DNA of 64,000 bases. Source: Bacteroidales bacterium (GTDB taxonomy: Bacteria; Bacteroidota; Bacteroidia; Bacteroidales; F082). This document shows, one piece after another, positions 16,005 through 25,920 of this stretch. Under the pieces are notes generated by a model that ran no database searches, was not told where the DNA came from, and was given only the letters and a program-made list of their open reading frames with translations. The DNA lies in the NCBI GenBank assembly GCA_017461665.1, contig JAFTXI010000030.1, positions 1 to 64,000 on the forward strand, given 5' to 3'. The translations under genes were made by a program, and so were the position numbers. Within the stretch, counting starts at the first letter, position 1; each line of letters opens with the position of its first letter.

Positions 16005-16499
16005 ATGAATAATAATATGAAACATTTAGAAAAAATTTACGATAAAATTTTAGATGATAAATCCCTTGATGGCAGATTAAATCTTTGGAGAAGAGAAGGT
16101 ATGACTATTGTTTTTTCCAATGGTTGTTTCGACATCCTGCATCGAGGTCATGTCGAATATCTTTCTAAAGCTGCCGATTATGGAGATAAACTTATAATAG
16201 GTTTAAACACAGATGATTCTGTAAAAAGGTTAAAAGGTCCATTACGACCTGTCAATGATGAGAAAGCGCGCGCAATGTTGTTGGCTGCTTTAGAGTTTGT
16301 CGATGCTGTGATTTTCTTTGAAGAAGACACTCCTTATAATTTGATAAAACGCGTTCAGCCAGACGTCCTTGTAAAAGGAAAAGATTACAAAGCAGAAGAC
16401 ATCGTCGGTTATGACATCGTTACTAATAGAGGTGGAAAAGTGGAGACAATAGAGTTGGTCGATGGTTTTTCAACAACAAAGATAATTGAGAAAATATAA
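16005..16499 (+). CDS. rfaE2: D-glycero-beta-D-manno-heptose 1-phosphate adenylyltransferase
   Basis: This nucleotidyltransferase activates heptose phosphate to ADP-heptose for lipopolysaccharide core synthesis. The 164 residues contain FSNGCFDILHRGHVEYL (38-54) with the HxGH motif, RPVNDEKARAMLLAALEFVD, and LVKGKDY. It corresponds to the C-terminal domain of E. coli HldE; no kinase domain is fused, as in many Bacteroidota. A TTG at 15999 is in frame, but the ATG at 16005 is preferred. Confidence 0.92.
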   Translation: MNNNMKHLEKIYDKILDDKSLDGRLNLWRREGMTIVFSNGCFDILHRGHVEYLSKAADYGDKLIIGLNTDDSVKRLKGPLRPVNDEKARAMLLAALEFVDAVIFFEEDTPYNLIKRVQPDVLVKGKDYKAEDIVGYDIVTNRGGKVETIELVDGFSTTKIIEKI

Positions 16500-16503
16500 T
16501 ACA

Positions 16504-16530
16504 CAATTGTTAACTGCCAATTGTAAATTA
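16504..16530. repeat. Heptamer array CAATTGT family
   Basis: CAATTGT, TAACTGC, CAATTGT and AAATTAT fill the gap between convergent genes. Confidence 0.55.
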
Positions 16531-17724
16531 TCAATAAATCCTCAATACCAATCCTTTAAGATATGCTCCTTCAGGATGATAGATGTTAATAGGATGATCT
16601 TCTGGTTGATCTAACTGATATATTATCTGAGCCTTACGACCTGTTTCTATGGCAGCAGCCATCACGATGCTTTGGAACTGCGCCTTATCGACAGCCTGCG
16701 AACAACTGAAAGTAAATAAAAGTCCGCCTTCTTTAATCTTCATCATCGCTTCACGATTTATAAACTTATAACCTTGCAGACCTTTATGCAACGACTTGTG
16801 ATTCTTGGCGAAAGCAGGAGGGTCGAGGATTATCAGGTCGAACTCATCTTTAGGCATATTTTGCAGATAAAGTTTTGCGTCCTCTGCCACACAAGGATTT
16901 TCTTCTGCACTGAAACCATTGAGAATCAGATTCTGTTCGCTGGCTATTATAGCTTTCTTGGAACAATCGACAGAGACGACTTTTTTCGCACCGCCTTTAA
17001 GAGCAGTGACGGAGAAACCGCCGGTATAACAGAAAGTATTGAGAACTGTTTTATCTTTTGCTAACTGACGAACCAAGTCGCGGTTGAAACGCTGGTCTAA
17101 AAAGAAACCCGTCTTCTGACCTTCTTCCCAATCGACGATAAATTTGGAATCGTTTTCAAGGACGTATAGCTCATCTTGTTCACTTTTAATAACATAGCCG
17201 TCTTCAACAGCATCTTTACCCATACGTTGCATCGCTTCAGAACTCTTGTTATAAACCGAGTTTATCTTTAAGCCGTCAATATTCATGAGAGCGTCGGCAA
17301 TAGCTTTCACATTGAGAGCCATACCTTCTGTTTGTACCTGAACGACAGCAGTCTTAGCATAAATGTCGATTATCAATCCTGGGAGATTATCGCCTTCAGA
17401 ATGAACGAGACGATAGCAGTTAGTATGTGCGTTATCTGTCAGCCCCATCATCTTACGAAGCGTGAAGGCATGAGAAAGACGCGTCTCCCAAAATGACGCG
17501 TCAATTTTTATATTATCGAAAGACAACAACTTAACAGCGATGTTGCCAGCCTCGCAGAATCCCGTTCCTAAGATTTCATTTTTATAATCGACGACAGTCA
17601 CGATGTCGCCTGCTTGCAAACCCGGAGCTGCTGTTTCAATTGCACCAGAGAAAATCCAAGGATGACGACGTTTCACAGCTTCGTCCTTGCCTCTGCGAAG
17701 TTTGATGATAGGATAATTATTCAT
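16531..17724 (-). CDS. RlmI-type 23S rRNA methyltransferase
   Basis: The protein of about 397 residues has an N-terminal PUA domain (KRRHPWIFSGAIE), then a central RlmI-like region, and a class I SAM-dependent methyltransferase domain with VLNTFCYTGGFSVTALKGG, VDCSKKAI and LIILDPPAFAKNHKS, followed by the catalytic-cysteine segment LLFTFSCSQAVD. E. coli RlmI makes m5C1962 in 23S rRNA; the exact base here is inferred. A TTG at 17742 lies in the -7 promoter box and so cannot be the start; ATGs at 17730 and 17724 are possible. Confidence 0.88.
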   Translation of the reverse strand: MNNYPIIKLRRGKDEAVKRRHPWIFSGAIETAAPGLQAGDIVTVVDYKNEILGTGFCEAGNIAVKLLSFDNIKIDASFWETRLSHAFTLRKMMGLTDNAHTNCYRLVHSEGDNLPGLIIDIYAKTAVVQVQTEGMALNVKAIADALMNIDGLKINSVYNKSSEAMQRMGKDAVEDGYVIKSEQDELYVLENDSKFIVDWEEGQKTGFFLDQRFNRDLVRQLAKDKTVLNTFCYTGGFSVTALKGGAKKVVSVDCSKKAIIASEQNLILNGFSAEENPCVAEDAKLYLQNMPKDEFDLIILDPPAFAKNHKSLHKGLQGYKFINREAMMKIKEGGLLFTFSCSQAVDKAQFQSIVMAAAIETGRKAQIIYQLDQPEDHPINIYHPEGAYLKGLVLRIY

Positions 17725-17739
17725 AATCATAATTTTGTA

Positions 17740-17747
17740 CAAAGATA
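17740..17747 (-). promoter_or_regulatory. -7 element of the RlmI-type gene
   Basis: TATCTTTG on the minus strand is a perfect TAnnTTTG match. Transcription would begin near 17733, leaving a leader shorter than 10 nt. Heptamer units lie just upstream at 17764-17784. Confidence 0.75.
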
Positions 17748-17763
17748 GGAAAAAGGGAAAAGA

Positions 17764-17784
17764 CGAAAGTCTAAAGTCTAAGGA
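17764..17784. repeat. Heptamer array CTAAAGT x3, promoter-adjacent
   Basis: CGAAAGT, CTAAAGT and CTAAGGA follow with a 7-bp period, immediately upstream of the minus-strand promoter at 17740. Confidence 0.6.
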
Positions 17785-17799
17785 TTTTTAATAAAAATT

Positions 17800-18450
17800 C
17801 TAATCAACTAACGGTAAAATCTCTTCCTCAAAAATCTTCCTCTCGATGATTCTGTAATGTGGATGATATTCAGAGTTGTATATTTTGCTGTGATGAATGG
17901 CGTATTTCCCTTGTTCTAAAATAGAATGAATATTTTTGCTGTCTTCTTCAAAATTATCAAGATTCAGATTCATCGAGATTATCACCGATTCTATAAAAGT
18001 CCATTCTTCTTTCCATTCTTCTATGTCACAAGGTTTTACTTCTTCCACGCTTCTTAAAAAAGCATTAAAGAAGTCTTGATAGGAAATCTTATTTTCTTTT
18101 AACACAGAAAGATTTACTCTGTAATAATTGGAATCGCAACCTGTTGGTTCATAATATTTCTCGTGAAATATTTCTGTATTGTTAAGTTCGTGACGAAGAT
18201 AATTTCCTGCTGCAGAAGTGTCGCTCACTATATGTCCCGGACCAAATCTGTCTTGAAAGAAACTCTTGTATAAATCCTGTAAAGTCGATTTGGGATAGTC
18301 ACGCAACTGACGCTCAACAGACTCTTTTATAAGTTCAACTGACGACGGACAACAGACAACAGACTTCGTGCAAAGGAGAAGTAAGACTATAATTGTAAGA
18401 TGTTTTAACAAAATTTTCAAAATTATGTTTTTTAAAATTCCAGGACACAT
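17800..18450 (-). CDS. Conserved exported protein of unknown function
   Basis: The body of the protein contains ERQLRDYPKSTLQDLYKSFF, QDRFGPGHIVSDTSAAGNYL and YYEPTGCDSNYYRVN, a pattern I associate with uncharacterised Bacteroidales proteins. The N-terminus has a hydrophobic stretch (LTIIVLLLLC) that is probably a signal peptide. The start is uncertain: ATG at 18450 and TTG at 18411 are options, and an earlier TTG lies in a palindrome. Residues TKSVVCCPSS just after the signal are encoded by a CAACAGA-type heptamer array. Function cannot be assigned. Confidence 0.65.
   Translation of the reverse strand: MCPGILKNIILKILLKHLTIIVLLLLCTKSVVCCPSSVELIKESVERQLRDYPKSTLQDLYKSFFQDRFGPGHIVSDTSAAGNYLRHELNNTEIFHEKYYEPTGCDSNYYRVNLSVLKENKISYQDFFNAFLRSVEEVKPCDIEEWKEEWTFIESVIISMNLNLDNFEEDSKNIHSILEQGKYAIHHSKIYNSEYHPHYRIIERKIFEEEILPLVD
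18336..18363. repeat. Heptamer array CAACAGA x4 inside a gene
   Basis: CAACTGA, CGACGGA, CAACAGA and CAACAGA follow with a 7-bp period. They are the same units as the promoter-adjacent array at 7535, but here lie in the coding region of the protein at 17800-18450. Confidence 0.7.
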
Positions 18451-18461
18451 TCGATGTGTCC
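18443..18461. repeat. Perfect 8-bp hairpin
   Basis: GGACACAT and ATGTGTCC enclose a 3-nt loop. It lies just before palindrome copy 4 and overlaps a possible start codon of the gene on the minus strand. Confidence 0.6.
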
Positions 18462-18480
18462 TTACAATTTTCAATTTATT

Positions 18481-18529
18481 GAGACGTGTCAATGTGTGTT
18501 TATTTTTACAGGAAACATTGACGCGTCTC
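18481..18529. repeat. GAGACG-type imperfect palindrome, copy 4
   Basis: GAGACGTGTCAATGTGT (18481-18497) and AAACATTGACGCGTCTC (18513-18529) match at 15 of 17 inverted positions with a 15-bp spacer. It lies in the 89-bp gap between two genes on the minus strand and may serve as a transcript end. Confidence 0.8.
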
Positions 18530-18538
18530 TACATTAAT

Positions 18539-19510
18539 TTAATCATCAATTCTCACAAGTTCATATTCTCTTGAACCGAGACCTATTGATGCGGAATGTT
18601 CTATGATATGTACTCCATGACGCGAGTTGATTCTCTCTATCAATGCTTTAGCATCGTCGCCTTCTTGAGAAGGATAATTGAAAATCAAATCGACGCAAGC
18701 TTGGTCAAGAGCGACAGGGTCTGTTGAAGCTAAGATTCCGATGTCGTCCATCTCAGGAGCTGCCGGATGATTATCGCAGTCACAATCCACAGAGAGGTTG
18801 TTCATCACGTTGATATACACAATCTTTCCATCAAAGTAATCATGTACTGACTGAGCGGCGGCAGCCATCGACTCGATGAATTGTTCTTGTGTCACGTCTT
18901 TGTTCATCTTCCAGATAAGGTCTTTATCTTCAGTCTTTCCTGCCGTGTGTATATAAGCTTTACCGTTAGCCGAAGCGACTCCAATAGATTGATTTTTAAG
19001 CACTCCACCGAAACCTCCCATAGCGTGACCTTTAAAGTGAGCGAGGTTAATCATGAAGTCGTAATTGTCGATATGATCACCGACGAGATTATATTTAATA
19101 TGTGTCGTATCTTTTACAGGAATTTTCTTTTCGCCAAATTCGTCCATCAAGTCACATGGAGCGATTGCCATAAAGCCGTGATCTTTAAATGTTTGCCAAT
19201 GTGCTTCGTTAGTGTTGCGACGTCCTGCGTAAGCAGTGTTACATTCCACAATCGTTCCGTCAACTTTCTGAACAAGGTCTTTTATAAGTTCTGGTTTAAG
19301 ATAATTCTTTCCGCCAGGTTCACCCGTGGAAATCTTAACAGCCACTTTTCCTTCAGCTTTAACGCCAAGAGTTTCATAAATTTTTACTAAACCTTCCGGA
19401 GAAATATCGGTTGTCATATAAACGACAGGTTTCTCATTTTGTGAATTGGAACAATTAACTAACATTGTCATCATAAAAACTGCAATAGATAAATTTCTGA
19501 TTGTTTTCAT
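18539..19510 (-). CDS. DUF362 lipoprotein
   Basis: The 323-residue protein begins with a lipoprotein signal (MTMLVNCSNSQ, Cys20) and carries a DUF362 domain: KISTGEPGGKNYLKPELIKD, ECNTAYAGRRNT, NLAHFKGHAMGGFGGVLKN and GILASTDPVALDQACVDLI. In other bacteria the domain is often joined to a 4Fe-4S ferredoxin domain, which is missing here. The reaction is unknown; a redox or iron-linked envelope role is inference. Confidence 0.88.
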   Translation of the reverse strand: MKTIRNLSIAVFMMTMLVNCSNSQNEKPVVYMTTDISPEGLVKIYETLGVKAEGKVAVKISTGEPGGKNYLKPELIKDLVQKVDGTIVECNTAYAGRRNTNEAHWQTFKDHGFMAIAPCDLMDEFGEKKIPVKDTTHIKYNLVGDHIDNYDFMINLAHFKGHAMGGFGGVLKNQSIGVASANGKAYIHTAGKTEDKDLIWKMNKDVTQEQFIESMAAAAQSVHDYFDGKIVYINVMNNLSVDCDCDNHPAAPEMDDIGILASTDPVALDQACVDLIFNYPSQEGDDAKALIERINSRHGVHIIEHSASIGLGSREYELVRIDD

Positions 19511-19609
19511 ATATTACTACTTTCTGACAAAAATAATAATATTCTCAATAATTAAGTAATGAAAACATCAGAAATTTAAAAAAAATTCTCTGCAGGAAAA
19601 ATATAAATC

Positions 19610-20101
19610 TTAGACAGCCTCGACCATCAGCATTTCCTCAATGTCTTTTTCCATCCTACTCGGCTTTGTTGTTGGTGCATAACGTTTTATCTTTTTTCCA
19701 TCTGACGAGATTAGAAATTTGGTAAAGTTCCATTTAATATCCTCACCCAAGATGTTTTTCGTCTTCTCTTTCAGATATTTAAAGATTGGCTCTGCATTAT
19801 CTCCGTTAACATCAATCTTTTTCATTATCTGAAACGTCACTCCGTAATTAATTTGACAGAAACTCACAATCTCTTCATCGCTGCCCGGATCTTGATGTCC
19901 AAACTGATTGCATGGAAATCCAATCACTACAAGCCCCTTGTCTTTGTATTTTTGGTTTAGTTCCTCGAGACCGGCAAACTGTGGAGTGAAACCGCACTTG
20001 CTCGCGGTGTTAACTATCAACAAGACTTTCCCCTTAAACTGTTTGAAATCTAACACTTCACCATTAGACATCGTGGCTTTAAAATCATAAATAGTAGTCA
20101 T
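19610..20101 (-). CDS. Glutathione/thioredoxin peroxidase of the GPx family
   Basis: The 163-residue cytoplasmic enzyme reduces hydroperoxides. NTASKCGFTPQ gives the peroxidatic Cys36, GFPCNQFGHQDPG contains Gln66 and a possible resolving Cys64, and KWNFTKFL gives Trp125 and Asn126. Bacterial members with Cys in place of selenocysteine usually take electrons from thioredoxin. It lies upstream of ade on the other strand with a 93-bp divergent gap. Confidence 0.95.
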   Translation of the reverse strand: MTTIYDFKATMSNGEVLDFKQFKGKVLLIVNTASKCGFTPQFAGLEELNQKYKDKGLVVIGFPCNQFGHQDPGSDEEIVSFCQINYGVTFQIMKKIDVNGDNAEPIFKYLKEKTKNILGEDIKWNFTKFLISSDGKKIKRYAPTTKPSRMEKDIEEMLMVEAV

Positions 20102-20145
20102 ATCGTTTATTTTTTAATTCTTCACAAAATTAAATAAATAAATCG

Positions 20146-20176
20146 TTGAAATGTTCAATCGGAAATATTAAATTTG
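20146..20176 (+). promoter_or_regulatory. ade promoter, both elements
   Basis: TTG (20146-20148), a 20-bp spacer and TAAATTTG (20169-20176) fit the Bacteroidetes -33/-7 consensus. The TTG within the -7 box must therefore not be taken as the ade start codon. Confidence 0.75.
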
Positions 20177-20194
20177 CATATAAAATTTAAAAAA

Positions 20195-21832
20195 ATGAAT
20201 GACACAAGATTTCAAGTAAGCGGACAGATTGTCGATGTAGTCGGCTCACGTATTTTCAGAGGTAAGATAGAGATAGACAATGATAAGATTATCAATATAA
20301 TAGAGGAAGACAATGATGAGGATAAAATCATTATGCCAGGATTTGTAGATTCCCACGTTCATATTGAAAGTTCATTGCTTGTACCTACCGAGTTCGCTCG
20401 ACTTGCTGTCACTCAAGGAACTGTGGCGACTGTCAGCGATCCTCACGAGATTGCCAACGTACTTGGTGTTGAAGGCGTTAGATATATGATAGAAGTGGGA
20501 AAGAAGTCGCCTTTCAAATTTTACTTCGGCGCGCCGAGCTGCGTTCCTGCGACGACATTTGAGAGTTCGGGAGCTGTCATAGATTCTGATGATATTGAAG
20601 AATTGCTGTCGGACGACGAGATAAAATATCTTGGAGAGATGATGAATTATCCTGGAGTATTATTTGATGATAATGAAGTTCTTAAGAAGATAGAATCTGC
20701 CAAACGTCATAACAAAGTTGTCGATGGTCATGCTCCTATGCTCAAGGGCGATGATTTAATAAAATACTGTAACGCAGGAATAAGCACCGATCACGAATGT
20801 TCAAATATGGAAGAGGCGCGTGAGAAGGCTCAACTCGGAATGAAGATTCAGATTCGTGAAGGTAGCGCAGCCAACAACTTCTATGCGCTGATACCCATAA
20901 TAAAAGAATTTCCCGACAGAGTGATGCTCTGCTCCGACGACGCTCATCCTCACGAACTGCTGCATTCTCACATAAATGGATTGGTTAAGAAAGCTATCGG
21001 TTTAGGTTACAATATTTTAGATGTAATCAAAGCAGCTACTATAACTCCAATCAAACATTATAATCTCGAAGTTGGATTGTTACAGAAAAACGATCCGGCA
21101 GATTTTATTATCATTGACAACTTCAACGATTTCAATATTTTAAAGACTTATATCGATGGAGAATTGGTTGCAGAGAATGGACAGTCGCTACTGCCAAAAA
21201 CTAAGGTCGAGACAATAAACAATTTCGTTGCTGAGAAAGTCGCTGCCGTCGATTTCAGAGTCAGAGATGAGAGAAAAGAAATCAAGATTATTGGAATTAT
21301 TGAAGGCGAGCTTCTCACAGAAAAGCTTATTGGAAAGACTAAAGTCGTTGAAGATAATCTCGTTAGCGATGTTGACAACGATATTTTGAAGATTGCTGTC
21401 ATCAATCGTTACGAGAAGAAAAAGCCTGCTGTCGGTTTCATCAAGAATTTTGGTTTGAAGAAAGGTGCTCTTGCTTCGAGTGTCGCTCACGACAGCCATA
21501 ACATCGTTGTTATCGGTTGCAGCGACGAGGAGATGGCTGAGGCTGCCAATATGATTATAGAGACGAAAGGAGGTTTCTCGGTTTATTCTTCCGAGAAGAA
21601 GATGCTGCTTCCACTTCCTGTTGCCGGCATCATGACAAACGACGATGCTTTCAAGGTCGCCGACGATTATATGAAAATCAAAGATTTAGCCAAGTCGTTG
21701 GGTAGCAATTTACGCGATCCTTTTATGACGATGGAGTTCATGGCTTTGTTGGTTATTCCAAAACTCAAGCTCAGCGACAAAGGACTCTTCGACTGCGAGA
21801 AATTCGAGTTGACGAGTTTGTTTGAAGAATAA
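20195..21832 (+). CDS. ade: Adenine deaminase
   Basis: The metal-dependent enzyme deaminates adenine to hypoxanthine in purine salvage. The 545-residue protein has the amidohydrolase motif IMPGFVDSHVHIESS, PHEIANVLG, VDGHAPML, STDHECSNMEEA and CSDDAHPHELLHSHI, then the C-terminal adenine deaminase domain with NFGLKKGALASSVAHDSHNI. The ATG at 20195 is chosen because the only upstream in-frame start lies in the promoter. A terminator follows. Confidence 0.96.
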   Translation: MNDTRFQVSGQIVDVVGSRIFRGKIEIDNDKIINIIEEDNDEDKIIMPGFVDSHVHIESSLLVPTEFARLAVTQGTVATVSDPHEIANVLGVEGVRYMIEVGKKSPFKFYFGAPSCVPATTFESSGAVIDSDDIEELLSDDEIKYLGEMMNYPGVLFDDNEVLKKIESAKRHNKVVDGHAPMLKGDDLIKYCNAGISTDHECSNMEEAREKAQLGMKIQIREGSAANNFYALIPIIKEFPDRVMLCSDDAHPHELLHSHINGLVKKAIGLGYNILDVIKAATITPIKHYNLEVGLLQKNDPADFIIIDNFNDFNILKTYIDGELVAENGQSLLPKTKVETINNFVAEKVAAVDFRVRDERKEIKIIGIIEGELLTEKLIGKTKVVEDNLVSDVDNDILKIAVINRYEKKKPAVGFIKNFGLKKGALASSVAHDSHNIVVIGCSDEEMAEAANMIIETKGGFSVYSSEKKMLLPLPVAGIMTNDDAFKVADDYMKIKDLAKSLGSNLRDPFMTMEFMALLVIPKLKLSDKGLFDCEKFELTSLFEE

Positions 21833-21856
21833 AAAAGTATCTTAACATAAAAAAGT

Positions 21857-21887
21857 AGGCGACAAACTAAGATCTGTCGCCTGTTTT
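21857..21887 (+). terminator. Terminator between ade and the convergent subtilase gene
   Basis: AGGCGACA (21857-21864) and TGTCGCCT (21875-21882) form a perfect 8-bp stem with a 10-nt loop, followed on the plus strand by GTTTTATT; on the minus strand the following bases are TACTTTTTT, so it may work in both directions. Confidence 0.85.
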
Positions 21888-21894
21888 ATTACTA

Positions 21895-24800
21895 TCATCT
21901 TTTGGTAAATTTCTGTATTTTAATGTCTTCATCAGTAACTATCTTCACAAGATATGCTGCGTTGTTTAAAGCGCTTATATTGATTCTATTGTTACCGTTA
22001 GTAATATCGCACGAATAAACGACCCTGCCTATCATATCGATGATTTGTACCGAACCTTCGATCTGAAGAATAAGTTCGTCACCGTTTTGATAAACGAAGT
22101 TGTTTTGAGTCTCGTGCTGTGTGTCGTGAGCGAACTTCAGAATAAATCTGTTATGCTCGTCATTACTTGTAGCCGTGAAATGATAATCTTCAAGTAACAA
22201 ATTTGTCTCTATACCTGTGAAACGGTCGAGTAAGTTTAGTACTTTGAAATCGCCATCGGTCTGAGCAGCAATAGAGTAACTACCCATTTCTTTAGCTACG
22301 AAAGACACATCAACACTTTCTACATCTTTATCATAGTTAGCTATACCATAACGTTTGTCATTTTGTATTATAAAGACGGTTGCTATCTCATCATTGAAGT
22401 TTTCCAGCTTATTAAATCCTTCGTTTTCTGCGCTACTAAGTTTAATGATAAGGTTGTCACTACCACTTTTACCTGTCGCTATAAGACTGACGCTCTTCAC
22501 CTTTTCATCATTATCACCATGTTCCTTTGAGGTGCCGTATGAGATAAAAGGATTATTGCCTTTTGTTTTTACAAAGAAACTGTCGCCGACTTTGATAACG
22601 CCTGATGTTTTATAGACGTAAGCACCACCACTATTTTCGTCATCGTCAGTATTTAACACTGCAAAACCATCAACGACATTATTTTTATTCATCTTACTCC
22701 AATCCATATCGAACGTAAAAGGATTTCCTATGAGGTGGAAGTTTGCGAGTTCTTTATCAGTGTTGTATGTTAAATTCCACGTCTCTGTGTTATTGTTGTT
22801 AAGAGTACCATTAAGGCTAAGAATTTGTATATCTTGGTGTGCCAACAGATAACCTACTCCTAAATCGAATATTCCCGTATTGAATACGACGTTATCTGTC
22901 TGTTTATAGTTAAGCCATTCTAATTCAGCAGTTCCATCATATTTATACAAATCATAATTACCTGTTGTAAACTGAGATAGCTCAGCATCGTTAAATGGAG
23001 AGGAGACGAATTGCCAGCCATCTTTATGATTTGACCATGTTGTTGGATTGACGATATTCATGTTGAATGTAGCTTTGACATTCTCCGAGTTTTGTAATAG
23101 TTGTGCGCCATCGTTGATGATAAGAGATGCTGCATTGGAGTTGCAGAGGCTTTCTGTCAGGCTGAGTACTGCATTGGTATTGAGTGTCAGCGAGCCTTCA
23201 TTCTCGATAGTTATGCTGTTATATTCCAGGGTTTCGTTTATGGCAGCGGGAGCTTTTATTGAGATATTAGCATTTTCATCGGAAGGTATTCCTGCAGCGT
23301 TCCAGTTTTCAGCAGCGTTCCAGTCGGTCCCGGCAGTACCTATAAAGAAATAAGGTGTCGCGTTTATTGCTTCCAAGGCGTCGATACGACCTGAGCCTGT
23401 TCTATTACTCTTTGACGACGACAATGCTATTGAAGTCGTTTCCAATAATCTGCATATATCAGATGGAGTGATGTCGGGGTTTTTATCGAGTAGGAGAGCC
23501 ATCACGCCTGCTGCACAAGGTGTTGCCATAGAAGTGCCGCTCATAGTCGAGAAACCTTCATTGTCATTATATGCCAACGAAACAATATTAACACCTGGAG
23601 CACTCACATCGGGACGAATAAGACCAAAAGAATTATCGACAGTGTTACTAATTCTCGACGATAACATTCCCTCACCTACTTTATACTCCATCACGAGAGG
23701 TTTTAATTCGGAGATATTTTTATCAGTCGAATTAGAGACGAAAGCACGAATCATCCAAGAATAATTCAATTCATAATCTACCATGTCATTCCACATAGTG
23801 CCATCCATTGAAATCCAGCGACTGTCTTTATCTCCAGAATTCTTACACACCGGTGCAGGATAGGTATTACCTTTTTCAGTGCTCATCACTATCCATATCG
23901 GCTGCGAAGCATCAACAGCTATAGACTCTGTCAAAGTATATTCAACAAACTTCCTTGAGCCGGTTCCCGAGTATGCTTGAGTATGTACCAATGTCCCAGG
24001 TGACGATTCTCCACCTATGTAAATCATAATGTTACCACTATTTTCAACATCATCAAACATAGACACCTTTGTCAGATATTGTCCTTTATATTGCGACATT
24101 ATGCTTGCAGGAAATCTCACTCCCCAATAGAAAGTCTCAGGTCCTCCTATTGCTTCCACTATAAGATTATTGTCATAATACAACCAACCTTCTTCAAGGT
24201 TTATTTCCACTGAATAAGGATAATCTTTGTATGACGACTCTTGCCATGTCACTGGACCTTCTGAAGAGAAATTAGCTGGAGTGTCATTATAATCGACTGC
24301 TCCGACACACACTACAGCCGACAAACCTCAAGCATTTGTCTGCTGATCGGGGTGTAACCATGGAGGAGGACAATTTCCTGGAGAGTTGATATTTCTTGGA
24401 ATGGCATATTCATTAATCTTATTTCTATCATTGCCTGCTGCGACAGAAGCCACCACGCCGGCTTGAAGAACGTTGGTATAAATAACACGATTAGAATAGC
24501 TGACTGAAGCTCCTGGATATCTCGATCCTAAAGAAAGACTAATAATATCAGCACCATTTTCTACGGCAAACTCTGCTGCTGATTGTGTTATGCTGCTGTA
24601 TCCACTACCCTCTGAATCCAAGACTTTCAAACACATCAATGTGACATCAGGTGCCATACCCGTTTGTGTTCCTGATGTGCCATCACCGCATATTGTTCCG
24701 GCACAATGCGTTCCATGACCATTATCGTCGATGGGGTCATTATCATCATTGATAAAGTCATAACCATGATTTGGATATTGATCGCCTCCGTCCCACAAAT

Positions 24801-25392
24801 GATCGGCAAGGTCGATATGATTGTAGTTGACACCAGAGTCAATCAAAGCGACGACAACGCCTTTTCCCGTATAACCTTTATTCCAAACATCATCAACATT
24901 GATATGTGTAATATTTTCTGTCAATCCTCTTTGGGGAGAAGTCTTCTCGGCTTGTTCATCCCAAAGCATATACTCTTTTTTATCATATCCAATCATAAGC
25001 ACATCGGGATGCTCAGCAAGATGATAGATGACATCAGCCGATACCGTACAATGTATCGAATTTACCAACCAATGAGCAGTGATGTCAGTAACACGTCTGG
25101 CATCCTTTTCAGCCTGAAGTAAAGATAAAATTTCCTTCTGACTATTGGAAGAAAAGTTTTTCAACTCGTTAATAACAAATTGTTTTCTATCAGCTTTATT
25201 GCTATGTCTTGACGCAGATGCATTCAACTTGGCAGTCTCCATCTGCGATTTTAAGATGATATTGACACGTATCATCTCGTCTCCTTTTTCGTTCAACACC
25301 TCCTGTAGTTCCGGTTCAATGACATTTGTCTGTGCAAATGCTACACTACACATCAAAAAAGTGGTAATAAAAGTAATTAATAGTTTGTTCAT
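21895..25392 (-). pseudogene. T9SS-secreted subtilisin-like protease interrupted by one TGA
   Basis: One continuous frame of 1165 codons runs from the ATG at 25392, broken only by TGA at 24330-24328 (codon 355) between PPPWLHPDQQTNA and GLSAVVCVGAVDYND; related proteases have glycine there. The first part has a signal peptide, an inhibitor-like prodomain, Asp185 (VVALIDSGVNY) and His226 (NGHGTHCAG). The second part has the serine in STMSGTSMATPCAAG (codon 621). Between them about 180 residues of jelly-roll, adhesin-like sequence are inserted. The C-terminus is a T9SS type A sorting domain ending IQKFTKR. If the TGA is real, the protease is inactive because the catalytic triad is split. Confidence 0.85.
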
Positions 25393-25415
25393 AATAAGAG
25401 TTTATAAATGCTACA

Positions 25416-25787
25416 TTATTCAGGATTCTTTTCGTAATATTCGTTCCATTGTTTAAGAACCTCTTGCCAGTCTTCGATCTCGCCGTTGGCGATAGCCTCC
25501 GCTTGTTTCAGCGATTCTTCGTGCTGTTTCTTCTCTGCATAACGCAGTTTCATGGCTTCTATCGTCGCCTCGTCGAGAATATGAATCCTGCCACGGCGCA
25601 CGCACTCGTCTAAATCTAAAGGACCGAAAGGTTTTCCTTGAACATTAAAATCCGAGATGTTAAAATTAAAAACAGTACGCAATGTATGACGCACCATCTT
25701 CTGACCGCCGCGATTACCAGCGACTTTACGGTTCAATAATTTGCGAATAATATCTATCTCGTGTTGTGAAAATTTATTTCTACCCAT
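25416..25787 (-). CDS. Conserved small hypothetical protein
   Basis: The 123-residue soluble protein starts MGRNKFSQHEIDIIRKLLNR, which looks like a small helix-turn-helix region, and ends in a charged helix (YAEKKQHEESLKQAEAIANG). No signal peptide or catalytic motif is seen. It lies 24 bp beyond the start of the subtilase on the same strand. I do not recognise its function. Confidence 0.6.
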   Translation of the reverse strand: MGRNKFSQHEIDIIRKLLNRKVAGNRGGQKMVRHTLRTVFNFNISDFNVQGKPFGPLDLDECVRRGRIHILDEATIEAMKLRYAEKKQHEESLKQAEAIANGEIEDWQEVLKQWNEYYEKNPE

Positions 25788-25798
25788 ACATTTAAATT

Positions 25799-25826
25799 AC
25801 AGTTGACAATTTACAATTAACAATTG
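25799..25826. repeat. Heptamer array AATTNAC family
   Basis: AGTTGAC, AATTTAC, AATTAAC and AATTG follow with a 7-bp period, just upstream of the small gene that starts at 25787. Confidence 0.7.
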
Positions 25827-25920
25827 TGCGGAGTATCGCATACATCCTATTTCGTACGCTCCATTGCGTATGTCAACTTGCAAAGGTAAGGAAAATGTGC
25901 CTTACCCTGATTATAAAAAA

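Noticed and set aside
24328..24330. TGA read as glycine (alternative genetic code).
   Set aside because: TGA ends many other intact genes here, for example hipB, fprA, rubredoxin and radA, so the standard bacterial code applies.
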